A model generated the notes under the pieces. It did not search any database, had not been told where the DNA came from, and saw only the letters and a list, made by a program, of their open reading frames with translations. Of a DNA stretch of 64,000 nt, positions 46,698 to 57,061 are shown in pieces. The DNA is from Euborellia annulipes (Eukaryota > Arthropoda > Insecta > Dermaptera > Anisolabididae), in the NCBI GenBank assembly GCA_023213315.1, contig JAKCPI010027661.1:1-64000 (forward strand). The letters run 5' to 3'. The number at the start of each line of letters is the position of its first letter. Within the stretch, counting starts at the first letter, position 1. The position numbers were made by a program, and so were the translations under genes.

Positions 46698-46942
46698 TAA
46701 TTAAAGATGATGTGAGAGGGTCCATCAATTAATGGCTTTTATTCTCCAGTCCTTTCCTTAAAATAAATAAATCAATTATTACTTTTTCTTATCTATATAT
46801 ATTTTAGATGCTCTTTAAATCATTTTGCTCTTGAAATCGTTTGTGGCACACTTTATTCTAGTATTTCATAGGAAAGATAGGAGAAATAATTACCATGGCA
46901 ACAAAACGTCGATGGAAAATTGTATTGTAACAAGTCCACTTT

Positions 46943-47187
46943 GCCTTCGGGCTTGGTCTAGTGGCTAGCGCGCTGGTCTTCTAAACCAAGGGTCGCGGGT
47001 TTGGATCCCAGGCAGTCCGATGATTTTAGTTAAGCCATTTGGATACCAAATGGCTTAAATAAGAATGCCTGGACCCCCAACAGATATATACATTTAATAA
47101 CCGTTATCGTAAAAGTTTATATGGCCTAAGATACCGAAAAAACGATGTGTGTGTGAGTGTGAATGAGAAAAAAGTGTGTTTAAAAAA
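46943..47187 (+). mobile_element. tRNA-derived SINE A, full length
   Basis: Head GGCTTGGTCTAGTGGCTAGC with B box GGGTTTGGATCC, same body, A-rich tail. 11-bp duplication AAGTCCACTTT (46932-46942, 47188-47198). Confidence 0.85.
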
Positions 47188-47202
47188 AAGTCCACTTTTT
47201 AC

Positions 47203-47455
47203 TTTCTCTTACCTCTATATATATGTTAATATATAGAGAGAGAATTTTGATGGATCTTCACGTTTTGAGGTCCCCTGAATCCAAAAAAGTGGTTTTCGCG
47301 ACATGGTCTGTCTGTGTGTGTGTCTGTCTGAATTCAATTTAAAGAATGAAGGAATTGACTTAGGAGGTTGAAATTTTATATTTAAGTTAGGCACGTACCT
47401 GAGACGTGAAATTAAGCTTTTAATCAAAATCGGCCAAATAGTACTACAGTAGTAC
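47203..47455 (-). repeat. R1 right-end fragment next to a SINE
   Basis: TACTTTCTCTTACC hairpin followed by the GATGGATCTTCACGTTTTGA and TGTCTGTCTGAATTC blocks; stops at the AGTACTA block. It directly follows the SINE at 46,943. Confidence 0.7.
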
Positions 47456-47524
47456 TAAAGAGCCAGTAAATTGTTAGTGAAAATTAGTGAACGCAAAGAA
47501 ATAAAGCAGTTAAGAAATATATTT

Positions 47525-47571
47525 TGGCCGACGTTTCAGGCGCAATTCGTGTCCTTCTTCGGAATATCTGT
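47525..47571 (-). ncRNA. Decayed hammerhead-like motif
   Basis: Minus strand: CCGAAGA (U4 to C), weak stem II, then CTGAAACGTCGGCC. No inverted partner seen. Confidence 0.35.
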
Positions 47572-47589
47572 ATATGTTTTGGTATGAAA

Positions 47590-48285
47590 CATTGGATATT
47601 TGAACAATACCATATCATTTGATCTGTGTGAAGAACTCGACTCGATTATTTTTTTTCGCATTTACACATAAAATCTATTAAATAAAATTCAATTAGACTA
47701 TTTTTCTTTTCATTCATGAGATCATTCACTTACAGATTTGTTATTTCCATGTTGTTTGTTCTTGTTTGTTGTTTGTTTGTTGTTATACCGTTTGCTTAAA
47801 GGTCTTTTTGAGTTCAACATATAAAATTACGACTTTGGCCGCTTTCTTTTTATTAACTCTAATTAAATACTATAAAAATATTTGCTTGATATGAAATTTT
47901 AATTTTTATTTATTTACTTATTCTTAGGTATGCCTCTATTTTTAATTTAATGCTTTTTGAGTGTCAGGTGTGCCGCTCCTGCAATTACACGTGACTAAGA
48001 AAATGCGTATCTCTAAATAATTAGTTAAAATTGAGATACTTTCTTTCACTAGACTATTCAAAATTACACTAATTTATTTTTATAATAGAACATAGACATT
48101 AGGGTGATGCTTAATAGACCAATTTTTTTTTTTTTTTTTTTGCTGTAGTTCTCCCCGCCATTTTGTTCTACCTAATGAAAGAAACAAAATTTATTTTTTT
48201 TTGATTTTTTTGCACAATTTTTAGGGGTCGCTACCAAGCTCTAAGTTAAAAAAATTACAATTAAAAAAATTTTTTTTTTTTTGTA
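47590..48285. other. AT-rich DNA, nothing recognised
   Basis: Poly-T rich. AGGGTGATGCTTAATAG at 48,100 may be a transposon end without a visible partner. Confidence 0.35.
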
Positions 48286-48290
48286 AGGAA

Positions 48291-48590
48291 CATTTTCAAA
48301 AATCACTTCTTAAGCCACTCATACATAATAAAAGTAATTAATGCTTTTAATGCTCTCCCAAGTGAAATTAAATCATCTCCAAATGTCAACATTTTCAAAA
48401 AAAGACTTAAAACCCACCTCCTGAAACAACCCCATAGTGTTGGTGAATATTTTGACTTAAAATAAAAATGTACCCTTGTATGTATATTGTCTATTGTTTT
48501 TGTATTTTTTTTTTTTTTTTATGACGCTTCCATACACAGCAATTGTGTCTTTAGGAAGAAAAAGATTAAATAAATAAATTAATTAATTAA
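48291..48590 (+). pseudogene. LINE 3' end: last residues of RT plus 3' UTR
   Basis: A plus-strand frame reads HFLSHSYIIKVINAFNALPS followed by EIKSSPNVNIFKKRLKTHLL and stops near 48465. This is the usual C-terminus of CR1/Jockey-type polyproteins (N-(A/S)-LP...F-K-x-x-L-K). A short 3' UTR follows, ending in GGAAGAAAAAGATTAAATAA repeats. The 5' part is missing. Confidence 0.72.
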
Positions 48591-49024
48591 GATGCCAAAT
48601 TATAACTTTCTAGATTTTATAGTTTAGGGTCTGCGTTAATCATCATTTAGGCATATCTCTCTTATACAGATTATCCCAGTAATCTCATATGAGATCACTC
48701 ATTATCTCAATAGGGAAAATATTTTTTCTCTAGATATTTTTTATTTATGGTGTAGTTAAACCATTTGAATAAAAAAATTTAATTTTCAAAAAAAAAAAAA
48801 TGTTTTCTTAACATGCATTATTATAAACTTTAAATGCTGGTAGCGCCCCCTAAATTTGTTTTAATCGAGCATTTTACATGGGGGAGATTTGAATGGGAGA
48901 GTGAACCTAAAATTTTAAACACCTCATTTTTAAGCATCCCTCTAATATACATACATACATTTTTTCATTTCATTTTTATATATATGTATAGATACTTATA
49001 CACATATTTTGATTTTTGTTACAG

Positions 49025-49162
49025 CATGTTCAGAACGGCTCCAAACCTCTTGTTACGGCATCTTCAAATCTCGATATCCTTAGTGCCTTCGATTAGTAAG
49101 CCGAGGGAGGCGATTTACTGATCAGCATCAATTCACACCGGTCGATTTAATTCCATTTTTTG
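49025..49162 (+). other. Candidate exon with short upstream ORF
   Basis: Acceptor TTTTTGTTACAG/C and donor TTTTTTG/GTGAGT. An ATG at 49026 (or a start spliced from 34,882) gives MFRTAPNLLLRHLQISISLV and stops at 49119-49121, inside the exon and before the donor. A stop followed by a splice site suggests a leader exon with an upstream ORF, the main coding region lying right of the window, rather than a complete small gene. Confidence 0.4.
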
Positions 49163-49439
49163 GTGAGTAGCTTTCGAAATTTTTTACATTTCTAATTTTT
49201 TCAACTATATATTATTAGAGTAAGTTGGATAGCTGAGTAGATCTTGTAATAAGGAATAAAAAAAGAGCGATTATAACTATGTTTGTTTCGTTTATTAGTC
49301 ATTTCAAACCGATATATGAACAGATATATGACCATTCTCATGGCTGAACCGTGTCAACAAAATTATATAAAAAATTTAAAGGATTAATTATTAAAAACAT
49401 GACAAAAGGATTTAATTTCATTCAAAGTCCGTTTATTAT

Positions 49440-49600
49440 AGTTTAACCATTACTCTAATGCACACTAAAAAATATTTGATTTTGACTACAAAAAAATAGG
49501 TCCCGCTAAATGGCCTGTATGTGAGAGAGTGATTAAAAAACTACCATAAATTTTAAGTTAGGGTACCCCCTTAAGCACAAAAGAAAACAAATCAAGACAT
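49440..49600 (-). repeat. Diverged R1 fragments
   Basis: Matches R1 block order weakly (AAAAAATAGGTCCCGCTAAA, TAAATTTTAAGTTAGGGTAC). Comparable worn pieces occur at 53,470-53,665 and 43,000-43,110. Confidence 0.35.
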
Positions 49601-49764
49601 ATGCATATCTAACTTTCTTTATTAGATCCCACGGCTAAAGTTTCCCTCCCAGGTTAGGACCATCTTAAAAACTCTACATTTGATAACTATAGTTATCCAC
49701 GGTAACGATGATAACTGGACCCTTTGTGTTTTGAGGAGTTTATAATTACTCTTATGCCAAAGCC

Positions 49765-49815
49765 CCAGTTCTGAAGATGATCCAAACCTGGGACCGAAAC
49801 GTTAGACATGGGCTG
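49765..49815 (+). ncRNA. Hammerhead-like motif
   Basis: CTGAAGA, extra T, stem II GATCC/GGACC (one mismatch), GAAACGTT. Stem I is weak. A decayed inverted partner lies at 49,620-49,680. The pair bounds a palindromic unit of about 250 bases. Confidence 0.5.
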
Positions 49816-49859
49816 ATCTAATGAAAAGATTTCGCTGATTTATCTTTTTCTCAATAGAA

Positions 49860-50370
49860 AATAAAATATTTTTTATCACTACAAAATATAAATTTCATTT
49901 ATCTCCGTCTTTTTTATTTTTTTATTAAACGTTTAATATTAATTCAATACTCCTATTTAAATCAAGTATTTTAATTTAAATAAATATTTTCATTAATATA
50001 TAAATATAAAAAAATATTCTAATAATTTCGGATCTTAAATATAAACCAATGATAAAATCATCTAATGGTTCCCATTACTTTATATCTTTTTAAACATTCG
50101 ATTCAAGTCACGCAATATTATTAATAAAACATCATTTCAGAATAAACGACTTTAAAAGTTTGGTTTCTTTTAATACAATCATAAATCTTTAAGAATTTAA
50201 ACAAAGAACCAAAGAATTTGTAGATTAATTAATTATTTAAAAAAAATTTAAATAATTGTAATTGTGAATTCATTCTCTCTAAATAAAAAAAAAAGAAATA
50301 TTTATGGGAAATGGATATGACAGATTTCTAAAAGTTTTGCATAAGACTACTCTAAACAAAAAATATTAGT
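49860..50370. other. AT-rich DNA, nothing recognised
   Basis: No frame or repeat family seen. 52,590-53,050 is likewise empty. Confidence 0.4.
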
Positions 50371-50376
50371 TTTTTT

Positions 50377-50738
50377 TACTTTCTCTTACCTCTTTATATG
50401 TTAATATAAATAGAGAGAAAGTATTGGATTCATGTCAAAAATTCGATGTCGAGATTTTGACGAATATACACGTTTTGAGGTCCCCTGAATCCAAAAAAGT
50501 GGGTTTCGCGACATGGTCTGTCTGTGTGTGTGTGTCTGTGAATAAAATATCTCAAGAACGAAAGAGCTGGTTTTTTACTTTTTACTTATGCAATACAAAT
50601 GCTCAAGTTTGAAACTAAGGTGCTATGGGGAACGAAATATATCTCGACACAAAAAATCTGTTGTGATCAGCATGGTGAACAACTTTCCCTTACCGAAGGG
50701 TAAGTTATGTGCTGTGCGCCAGTCACACCAGATTTTTT
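50377..50738 (-). repeat. R1 copy with internal deletion
   Basis: Both ends are present (TACTTTCTCTTACC at 50,379 and the hairpin ending 50,738), but the body from the GAACGAAAGAGCT block to the CGAAATATATCTCGACAC block is missing. Confidence 0.7.
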
Positions 50739-50849
50739 AAAAACATTTTTTCTTAATTTTTGTCTTTACTTCTCTTATAATCTCTTTCGAGTCTGAACCT
50801 GTCTGAATTCTGTTGGGTTTTTTAAAGAAATTATTCTCCCTTTACTTGT

Positions 50850-51282
50850 TGTGTTGACATATATTTAGTTTTCACCAATTTATCAATTATATTTTCATTT
50901 CGCCCTCAAAATTGTTTGAGGCACTCTTTGCTCTTGTACTTCATAGAAAAGATAGAAGAAATGATTGCCATGGTAACAAAATAAATATAATATAAATATT
51001 TTTTTATCTTGTTACAATACCTAACTATTAAACCTATTACCTAACTAACCTAAACTAATACCCTTTTTCATAGTCGTTCCTTGAGGAAGAAGGAATCCTT
51101 ATATCTATACATTTATATAAGGGCATAAGGATTCCTTTTTCCTCAAGCAATGACTATGCATACGGGTATAAATTTAATGTCGACACCAAAAATCTGGTGT
51201 TTCAAGCATAGAACAACTTCCAATTACCGAAGGAAAGAGAAAGTTGTGTACTGTTTTTTCAAGTCACATCAGATTTTTTCTT
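50850..51282 (-). repeat. R1 left half with a small palindrome inserted
   Basis: X-box-like ATTGCCATGGTAAC at about 50,967. A small inverted repeat (CATAGTCGTTCCTTGAGGAA and its mirror, 51,069-51,160) interrupts it. The R1 hairpin follows to 51,282. Confidence 0.6.
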
Positions 51283-51398
51283 TTAATAGAATTTTTTTTT
51301 TCAAATTTTGACATTGTCTATTGATTATTTTCTTTATTTTAATTCTGTCGAGGTTTAGATCTCCTAAACTCTCCGGCCTTGAATAGGCCTATTGATAA

Positions 51399-52583
51399 CA
51401 CTAGTCGACAAGGTTTTTTTCACAAGATATCTGATTAGTGAACCTAGTGCATTTTTTCACCCTGAATTCAGATATGTAGTTAGAATTTTTTCATCAGGCA
51501 CAGTTTTAGAGATATAGAGCAAAATATATTTTAGTCGAAAATGGGCTCTAAAACGGCTTTTATTTAGAATGTTCAAATTATTTTTAACGCCGCACCCCGT
51601 CAAATTATGCAGATAGTTAGAATACATATAAATTTTAAGTTTCATTCCAATCGGAGGTCATTTAGACGTGCCGCAAACGGCTTAAAGTTTCAAAAAATCG
51701 AAATTTTCAAGATTTTTTTTGCTTTGGTCACCCCTAATAAAATTTTAGATACCCCTGAATGCAAAACACATATATGTACGATATTCTATAGTTCTTTGGC
51801 TTTCTAAAAATCATTTATTCATAAAAATCTGTTAATTATTAAGGAAATTATTAACATAAACGTCAGCAAAGAAAAAACACAAGTACACTCACTGGTCGAA
51901 AAAAATGGACTTCAATTGAATTAAAAAGCGAACCCTATCCACGAGAAGCTAATGTATCCTCTCTGAGCATCGAGTCACGGGCACTAACTTTATTATATAT
52001 TATTAAAAAAAAATATTTTTTGAATCTCATATCTTTCTTTATACTTCTAAAAGAACAAGAGGTCCATTTTTTCGTCCAATGAGTGTACTTGTGTTTTTTC
52101 TTTGCTGACGTTTATGTTAATAATTTCCTTAATAATTAACAGATTTTTATGAATGAATGATTTTTAGAAAGCCAAAGAACTATAGAATATCGTACATATA
52201 TGTGTTTTGCATTCAGGGGTATCTAAAATTTTATTAGGGGTGACCAAAGCAAAAAAAATCTTGAAAATTTCGCTTTTTCTAAACTTTAAGCCGTTTGCGG
52301 CACTTCTAAATGACCTCCGATTGGAATGAAACTTAAAATTTATATGTATTCTAACTATCTGCATAATTTGACGGGGTGCGGCGTTAAAAATAATTTGAAC
52401 ATTCTAAATAAAAGCCGTTTTAGAGCACATTTTCGACTAAAATATATTTTGCTCTATATCTCTAAAACTGTGCCTGATGGAAAAATTCTAACTACATATC
52501 TGAATTCAGGGAGAAAAATACTTCTAGAATTTCATATCTTCATTCTTGTGAAAGAAAAAAAAGTTCATTTTTGTCGACTAGTG
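51399..52583. mobile_element. P1-type palindrome with TA-type ends
   Basis: Termini CACTAGTCGACAA and mirror, flanked by TAA. Arms of about 490 bases share P1 blocks (CGGAGGTCATTTAGACGTGC). Mirror-image open frames here (for example at 51,457 and 52,326) are products of the palindrome, not genes. Confidence 0.65.
51886..52085. mobile_element. TA-inserting MITE at the palindrome centre
   Basis: Ends CACTCACTGGTCGAAAAAA / mirror of CACTCATTGGACGAAAAAA with TA on each side (51884-51885, 52086-52087). Consistent with a Tc1/mariner-type non-autonomous element. Confidence 0.6.
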
Positions 52584-53055
52584 TAATATATCATGTCAAA
52601 GAACAAAAACAAAAAAAAATTGCTTCTTCATATGTGTATTTAAACCACAAAAAGTTTTCCATTCTTCTCCATCAATTAACGATTTTTTTTTTTTTCGAAA
52701 TAATCAACCAATTAAAATGAACCTGTGATGAAAATAAAGACGAATCGTTTCTTGAATGCGGAAATCAACTTCACTTTTTTTTTTTAAATTGATTCTGTTT
52801 TGTTTGTAAACCTGATATTTGACAGTAAAATAAGGAAGAGACTGTTCTGTGCTCTCTTTATAAATTATTTATAAAATGGCCAGCGATTTACACGACATTT
52901 TTTTTTTCTGTTTGATCCATGAATGAAGAGAAAGAAAGGGAGGGGTGCATAAATAAATAAATAGGAAGGAGATGACTGACCTGCACTCGATTTTTTTTCG
53001 TATGCAAGGGACGAGTATTTTTAAAAGGAAAATAGAAACAGGCAATGAATAATTA

Positions 53056-53061
53056 TTTATT
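53056..53061 (-). terminator. Polyadenylation signal of the chitin-binding gene
   Basis: AATAAA on the minus strand about 25 bases after the TGA stop, the expected place for a compact 3' UTR. Confidence 0.65.
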
Positions 53062-53085
53062 GAAATAAATTAATAATAATGATCA

Positions 53086-54574
53086 TCAGTGTTTAGATTT
53101 GCAATCAACTCTATGTGGGAGATCGCAGTATTCTTTCTCGGCATTAAACATCAGTCCCTTAGGGCACTCAAGTTCCCAAGCTCTTCTATCTAAGGAACAG
53201 GCGCAGAATTTAGAACAATCCTTATGTGCCATATAGTTTGCTGAATCGGAACATTTTCCGCATTCTCCTGTCGGGTCTTTTTTTTCTTCTGATTTTTCTT
53301 TGTCTTCTGTATTTTTGGGTTTGAGTCCAGAAACGGAGACCAATAGCAAAGTCAAGCAGAGTAAAATCACAAAACCTGAAAAATTTTTTAAAATATAGGC
53401 TAATTAATTTGCAATCTTATTTATTCAATGCGAACGATCGTCAAAATTAGCATGATCCCCTGTTATTAGAGCTTTTATATCTATTATACACACATTTTGA
53501 GGCCCTCTGAGTCTAACAAGTAAAGAGGATCCCACAAAATGCCTGTGTGTTTATGGTCAAAATGAAGCAAAAATAAAATGTGCTACAAGATTGAAATTTG
53601 ATATGTATATTTAAACCTTCTGGGACGCGGAATCAAAATTTTAAATAAAGTCGACTATAAAATACTTTTGTAGATGTGCTTTGAGTTCCAATCTTGGATT
53701 TCCAATGAAAAAAAAAAATTATTTTTCCACTGTGAGTTTTCGGGTCCTTTGGGCTACAAAACTAAATGGAATCATAAAAAAAAAATGAAATATTTAGAGA
53801 GCCCGGGCCTCCTTAAAGAAAAAATTTCAGTTTTTTTATATTTTCTCAAAATTTGCTCCAACGATTTTGATTAAAATTCAAAAATCAATTACTTTTTAGA
53901 TGCTCTTTAAAATGTATATTCTCATTTTGTCATTGAAATCTTCCGAAGCACACTTTATTCTTGTATAGTGAGCGCCACAATTAAGTCCCCACCTGATAGC
54001 TTTAGCCTTAAGTATATGGTATAGTTTATGGTAAATAGTTAAATATTTTTAATTTGAAAACATAAAATAAAATCATCTCTACCAGATTTTACGTTTTACC
54101 TTTTCGGTAATTAAACTTATTTCACTATATACCGTATACTATACCATATACTTAAGACTAAAGCTATCAGGTGGGAACTTAATTGTGGCGCTCACTGTAC
54201 TTCATGGGAAAGATAAAATGGTTGCTATGGTAACAAAATTTTAATATTCTCCCATGTTTATAAATTTTACATCATGAATTCTAATATATCGGAAACTAAA
54301 ATATATCTAACACAAAAAATCTGGTGTGACAAGCACAGTTGTGTGCTGTGCGACCAGTCACGCCAGATTTTTTTACTTTCTCTTGCCTATATACAGTATA
54401 TATATATACAGAGAGAAAGTATTGCGATCATGTCATAAATTTGATGTCGAGATTTTTGAACTTCTGAATATTAACAATCAATTTTATTTCTACTTTTATA
54501 TTAGATAAAGTTATAATTTGCACTTTGGTTGTGGGTTAACTTAACATATTTAAAAATGGATACATACCTTTCAT
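53086..54574 (-). CDS. Small secreted chitin-binding (CBM14/peritrophin-A-like) protein, two exons
   Basis: Join of 54568-54574 (ATG AAA G, then donor GTATGT) and 53086-53375 (after acceptor TTTTTCAG), ending in TGA. Phase-1 splicing gives about 98 residues starting MKGFVILLCLTLLLVSVSG, a clear signal peptide. A short Lys/Glu-rich linker (about residues 20-35) leads into one cysteine-rich domain. The motifs DCSKFC, a Trp-Glu-Leu-Glu-Cys-Pro run, GLMFN and YCD match the CBM14 pattern of peritrophins and tachycitin-like peptides, which bind chitin outside the cell. The domain has eight Cys rather than the usual six; the extra two (in GECGKC and KFCAC) could form a fourth disulfide. The GTG at 53370 is internal, not the start. 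A paralogue lies 10 kb to the right on the same strand. Family call is firm; the specific role (peritrophic matrix, cuticle or defence) is not. Confidence 0.9.
53806..54460 (-). repeat. R1 copy inside the chitin-binding gene intron
   Basis: R1 body 53,806-54,372 split by a TA-inserting MITE, ending in a short hairpin (AATCTGGTGTGACAAGCACA). A second right-end piece follows at 54,373-54,460. It lies wholly inside the intron, in the same orientation as the gene. Confidence 0.7.
53966..54197. mobile_element. TA-inserting MITE
   Basis: Ends (C/T)AGTGAGCGCCACAATTAAG and mirror, with duplicated TA at 53964-53965 and 54198-54199. The insertion interrupts R1 exactly at its CTTGTACTTCAT block, so the empty site is known from other copies. 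Confidence 0.85.
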
Positions 54575-54615
54575 GGTGGTTAAGTCACTAATTTATCAAT
54601 CACTGTCCCATGCAA

Positions 54616-54621
54616 CTTATA
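54616..54621 (-). promoter_or_regulatory. TATA box of the chitin-binding gene
   Basis: TATAAG on the minus strand, 47 bases before the ATG at 54574. A start site about 30 bases downstream would fall near 54590 and leave a very short 5' UTR. The spacing supports exon 1 of this gene. Confidence 0.55.
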
Positions 54622-55276
54622 TTCGATTCCCCTCCACATCAAAGGCGCTTATCTTAACTCTTCGTCATTGGAGACTATGCTTATTTAATTTATTTAATGT
54701 ACTTTTCATACTATAAGTTACATATTTTTCATTAACATAGCTTATCAATCACAACTACACATCCTAATCAAAATAAATATGAGTCATTTTTAAAAGAAAA
54801 TGTCTTTAATTATTTAGTTTTATGTTAAAGAATTCAGTGGATCTCATTTTCTCATCCCCTTTAACTTTTATGGTTATATAGGGAATATTTTGAAATTTAA
54901 TTGACCGCCTAATCAACTAAGTTTTGGGGGCGTTAAAAATAAAAATATCTTTGCTTTTACCTTCGATAAATGATAGTTGAGTTCTATGCTTGTCACACCA
55001 GATTTTTTATGTCGATGTATATTTAACTTCGGCTGTTGATTTTTTTCAATTTGTGTTAAGTTCATTTTCCTCCGTTTTCGTGGGCGCCGACTTTTAAAAA
55101 TTATTGGGGGGGGGGGGCGCCTAAATATGATTGAGATTGGGGGTACTGGTTAAGTGTTTAAAGATTTTGCCCTGATTGACTTTTTAACGATAACGAATCG
55201 TCTACGTTTTGCATTGCTATTTTTGTTAAGATTATTATTTCAAATAGATATAATTAATATCACAAATGACATTATA

Positions 55277-56512
55277 CCATGGGGAACATAAACATTTGCA
55301 CCCTAACAGGTTTGCAAGACGCCTACTAGTTAGGCAGCCCAATCGACTCACCACTACATATGCAGTGTCTGTGTGAATTTACCTGAGGTAGGGTTCTGAG
55401 GGTCTTTTAAGAAGAAGCCATAAACCATCCCTTTGGAAAATAGATACATTTTAAATAAAAATTTGCGAATTCCTCTCTCTATCTCGCAATGCAAGTAGCC
55501 AGATCGGTGAAATTTAGTAAATAATTCTTACCCTAAAATTGTATATCTGTTTCAAATTTTGGAGTAATTACAATACTTCAACCGGAAGTAGTTAGTACTT
55601 TACGAAGATTATAAAAATTACCTTTTAAAAATATTTTAATCTGGTTATTAATTTTGAAAGTGGCCTAATTCCATTCTTGGTAAGAAGGGTTTGAAAGTTT
55701 TATAAACATATACCATACATTTAAATAGCCGGGCAACAAATTAATAGGCCAGAATCGATAGCAAAGAATTGAAATATATTTTCGCCACTTTGCTACTCAA
55801 AAGAGAAGTGCATTTCTTTCTCACTTTCTTTACTAAAAATATTACATTTTTAAAATACTTCTATAATCTTAGGTAAAGTAGGCCTACTTCCGGTTGAAGT
55901 ATTTACTACAAAATTTGAAACAGATCTCCAATTTTAGGGCAAGAATTATTTATTAAATTTCATCGATCTGGCTTCTTGCATTGCGAGATAGAAAGAAGAA
56001 TTCGCAAATTTTTACTTTCTCTTATTTTATTTAAATTTTATCTATTGTCTGAACATGCCACATTCTATGTTGTAAGACCTCTCGAGACAAAAATCCGAAA
56101 TAACAGTTTTTTTTTTTTAAGAATATAAATAAGAATATTTTAACACCCCGAGATATTATTACCTGGTATAAAGGTCTATAGATATCGGAAAAATTTTACT
56201 AAAAATTGGGACACAAGTTTCGGTCAAATTGTGAAATAAGTTAATTTTTTCCAAATAAGAAGATAAGATTAATTAAAATGTTGAAATTCTATTAATTTGA
56301 GATCAAATTCATTTGATATGAAAAGGCTACGCTATATCGCTATATAGATTGTTCAAAAGGGTTGGTTTATGGTCTATCATAAAATACCCTCAGAACCCTA
56401 GCTCAGGTAAATTCACACAGACACTGCATATGTAGTGGTGAGTCGATTGGGCTGCCTAACTAGTAGGCGTCTTTCAAACAGGCTAGGGTGCAAATGTTTA
56501 TGTTCCCCATGG
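55277..56512. mobile_element. 1.24 kb palindromic element
   Basis: Termini CCATGGGGAACATAAACA and mirror, with TA next to each end. The arms share TACTAGTTAGGCAGCCCAAT, CTTCAACCGGAAGTA and GCATTGCGAGATAG blocks. The centre near 55,800 is not symmetric. No coding frame. Confidence 0.65.
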
Positions 56513-57061
56513 TAGTTGAATACGCTTATGCACATACTACAAATACAACAAAAAATGGTTGTATGTCAATAAAAAAAAACCGTAACACACAATTTAAACT
56601 CAAAATACTGTAAGATTTAGGTAAAATCGTACCTTGAGATACCGCAAACGATAGAAAGAATGTTTGGCTGTCAAGATGAGAAGTTAACTAAGTTAATAAT
56701 TAGTCAAGTTATTGAGTTTCTCTCCTTAAGCTTTAAATCGGATTAAGCATAGCAGTTTTCACTTAAAATTAAAGATTATTTAAAGTTTGTTAAAATTTTC
56801 GAAAGTGATGAGCATCACTTTTTTATTATAAATAATGAGTCTGTAGAATTCTATTTTCTGGGGGCCGGGCCCCTCCTCCCTCAACATTGGGGGATCGAGC
56901 CCCTTGGACGCCTATGGCCATTTTGACTGACTTATTAATTTTTTTTATTTATTTGCCCTCTTAGCTGCTCCCTGATTCTCCCTTAGTTCAAAGCGAGGCC
57001 TTTCATATCTTGGATATTTTTTTAAAATCAGTGGACTTTTGGGCCCTAGCACAATGTAAGA

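Larger units (their letters stand above)
46408..46758. mobile_element. Palindromic hammerhead element inside an R1 copy
   Basis: The arms (AGGAAAGGACCGGAGAATAA outward) mirror each other around about 46,600. A 12-bp duplication TAAAATAAATAA lies at 46396-46407 and 46759-46770. R1 sequence resumes on both sides. A lone fragment of the same arm lies at about 36,060-36,130. Confidence 0.7.
46195..46930 (-). repeat. R1 copy split by a hammerhead palindrome
   Basis: R1 body at 46,195-46,395, then the 351-base palindrome, then body from 46,771 to about 46,915 with ATTACCATGGCAAC at 46,889. Neither terminal hairpin is intact. Confidence 0.65.

Noticed and set aside
51457..52586. Mirror-image open frames of 60-90 codons
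   Set aside because: Each pair is the same sequence read from both arms of a palindrome; no start context, domain or codon signal.
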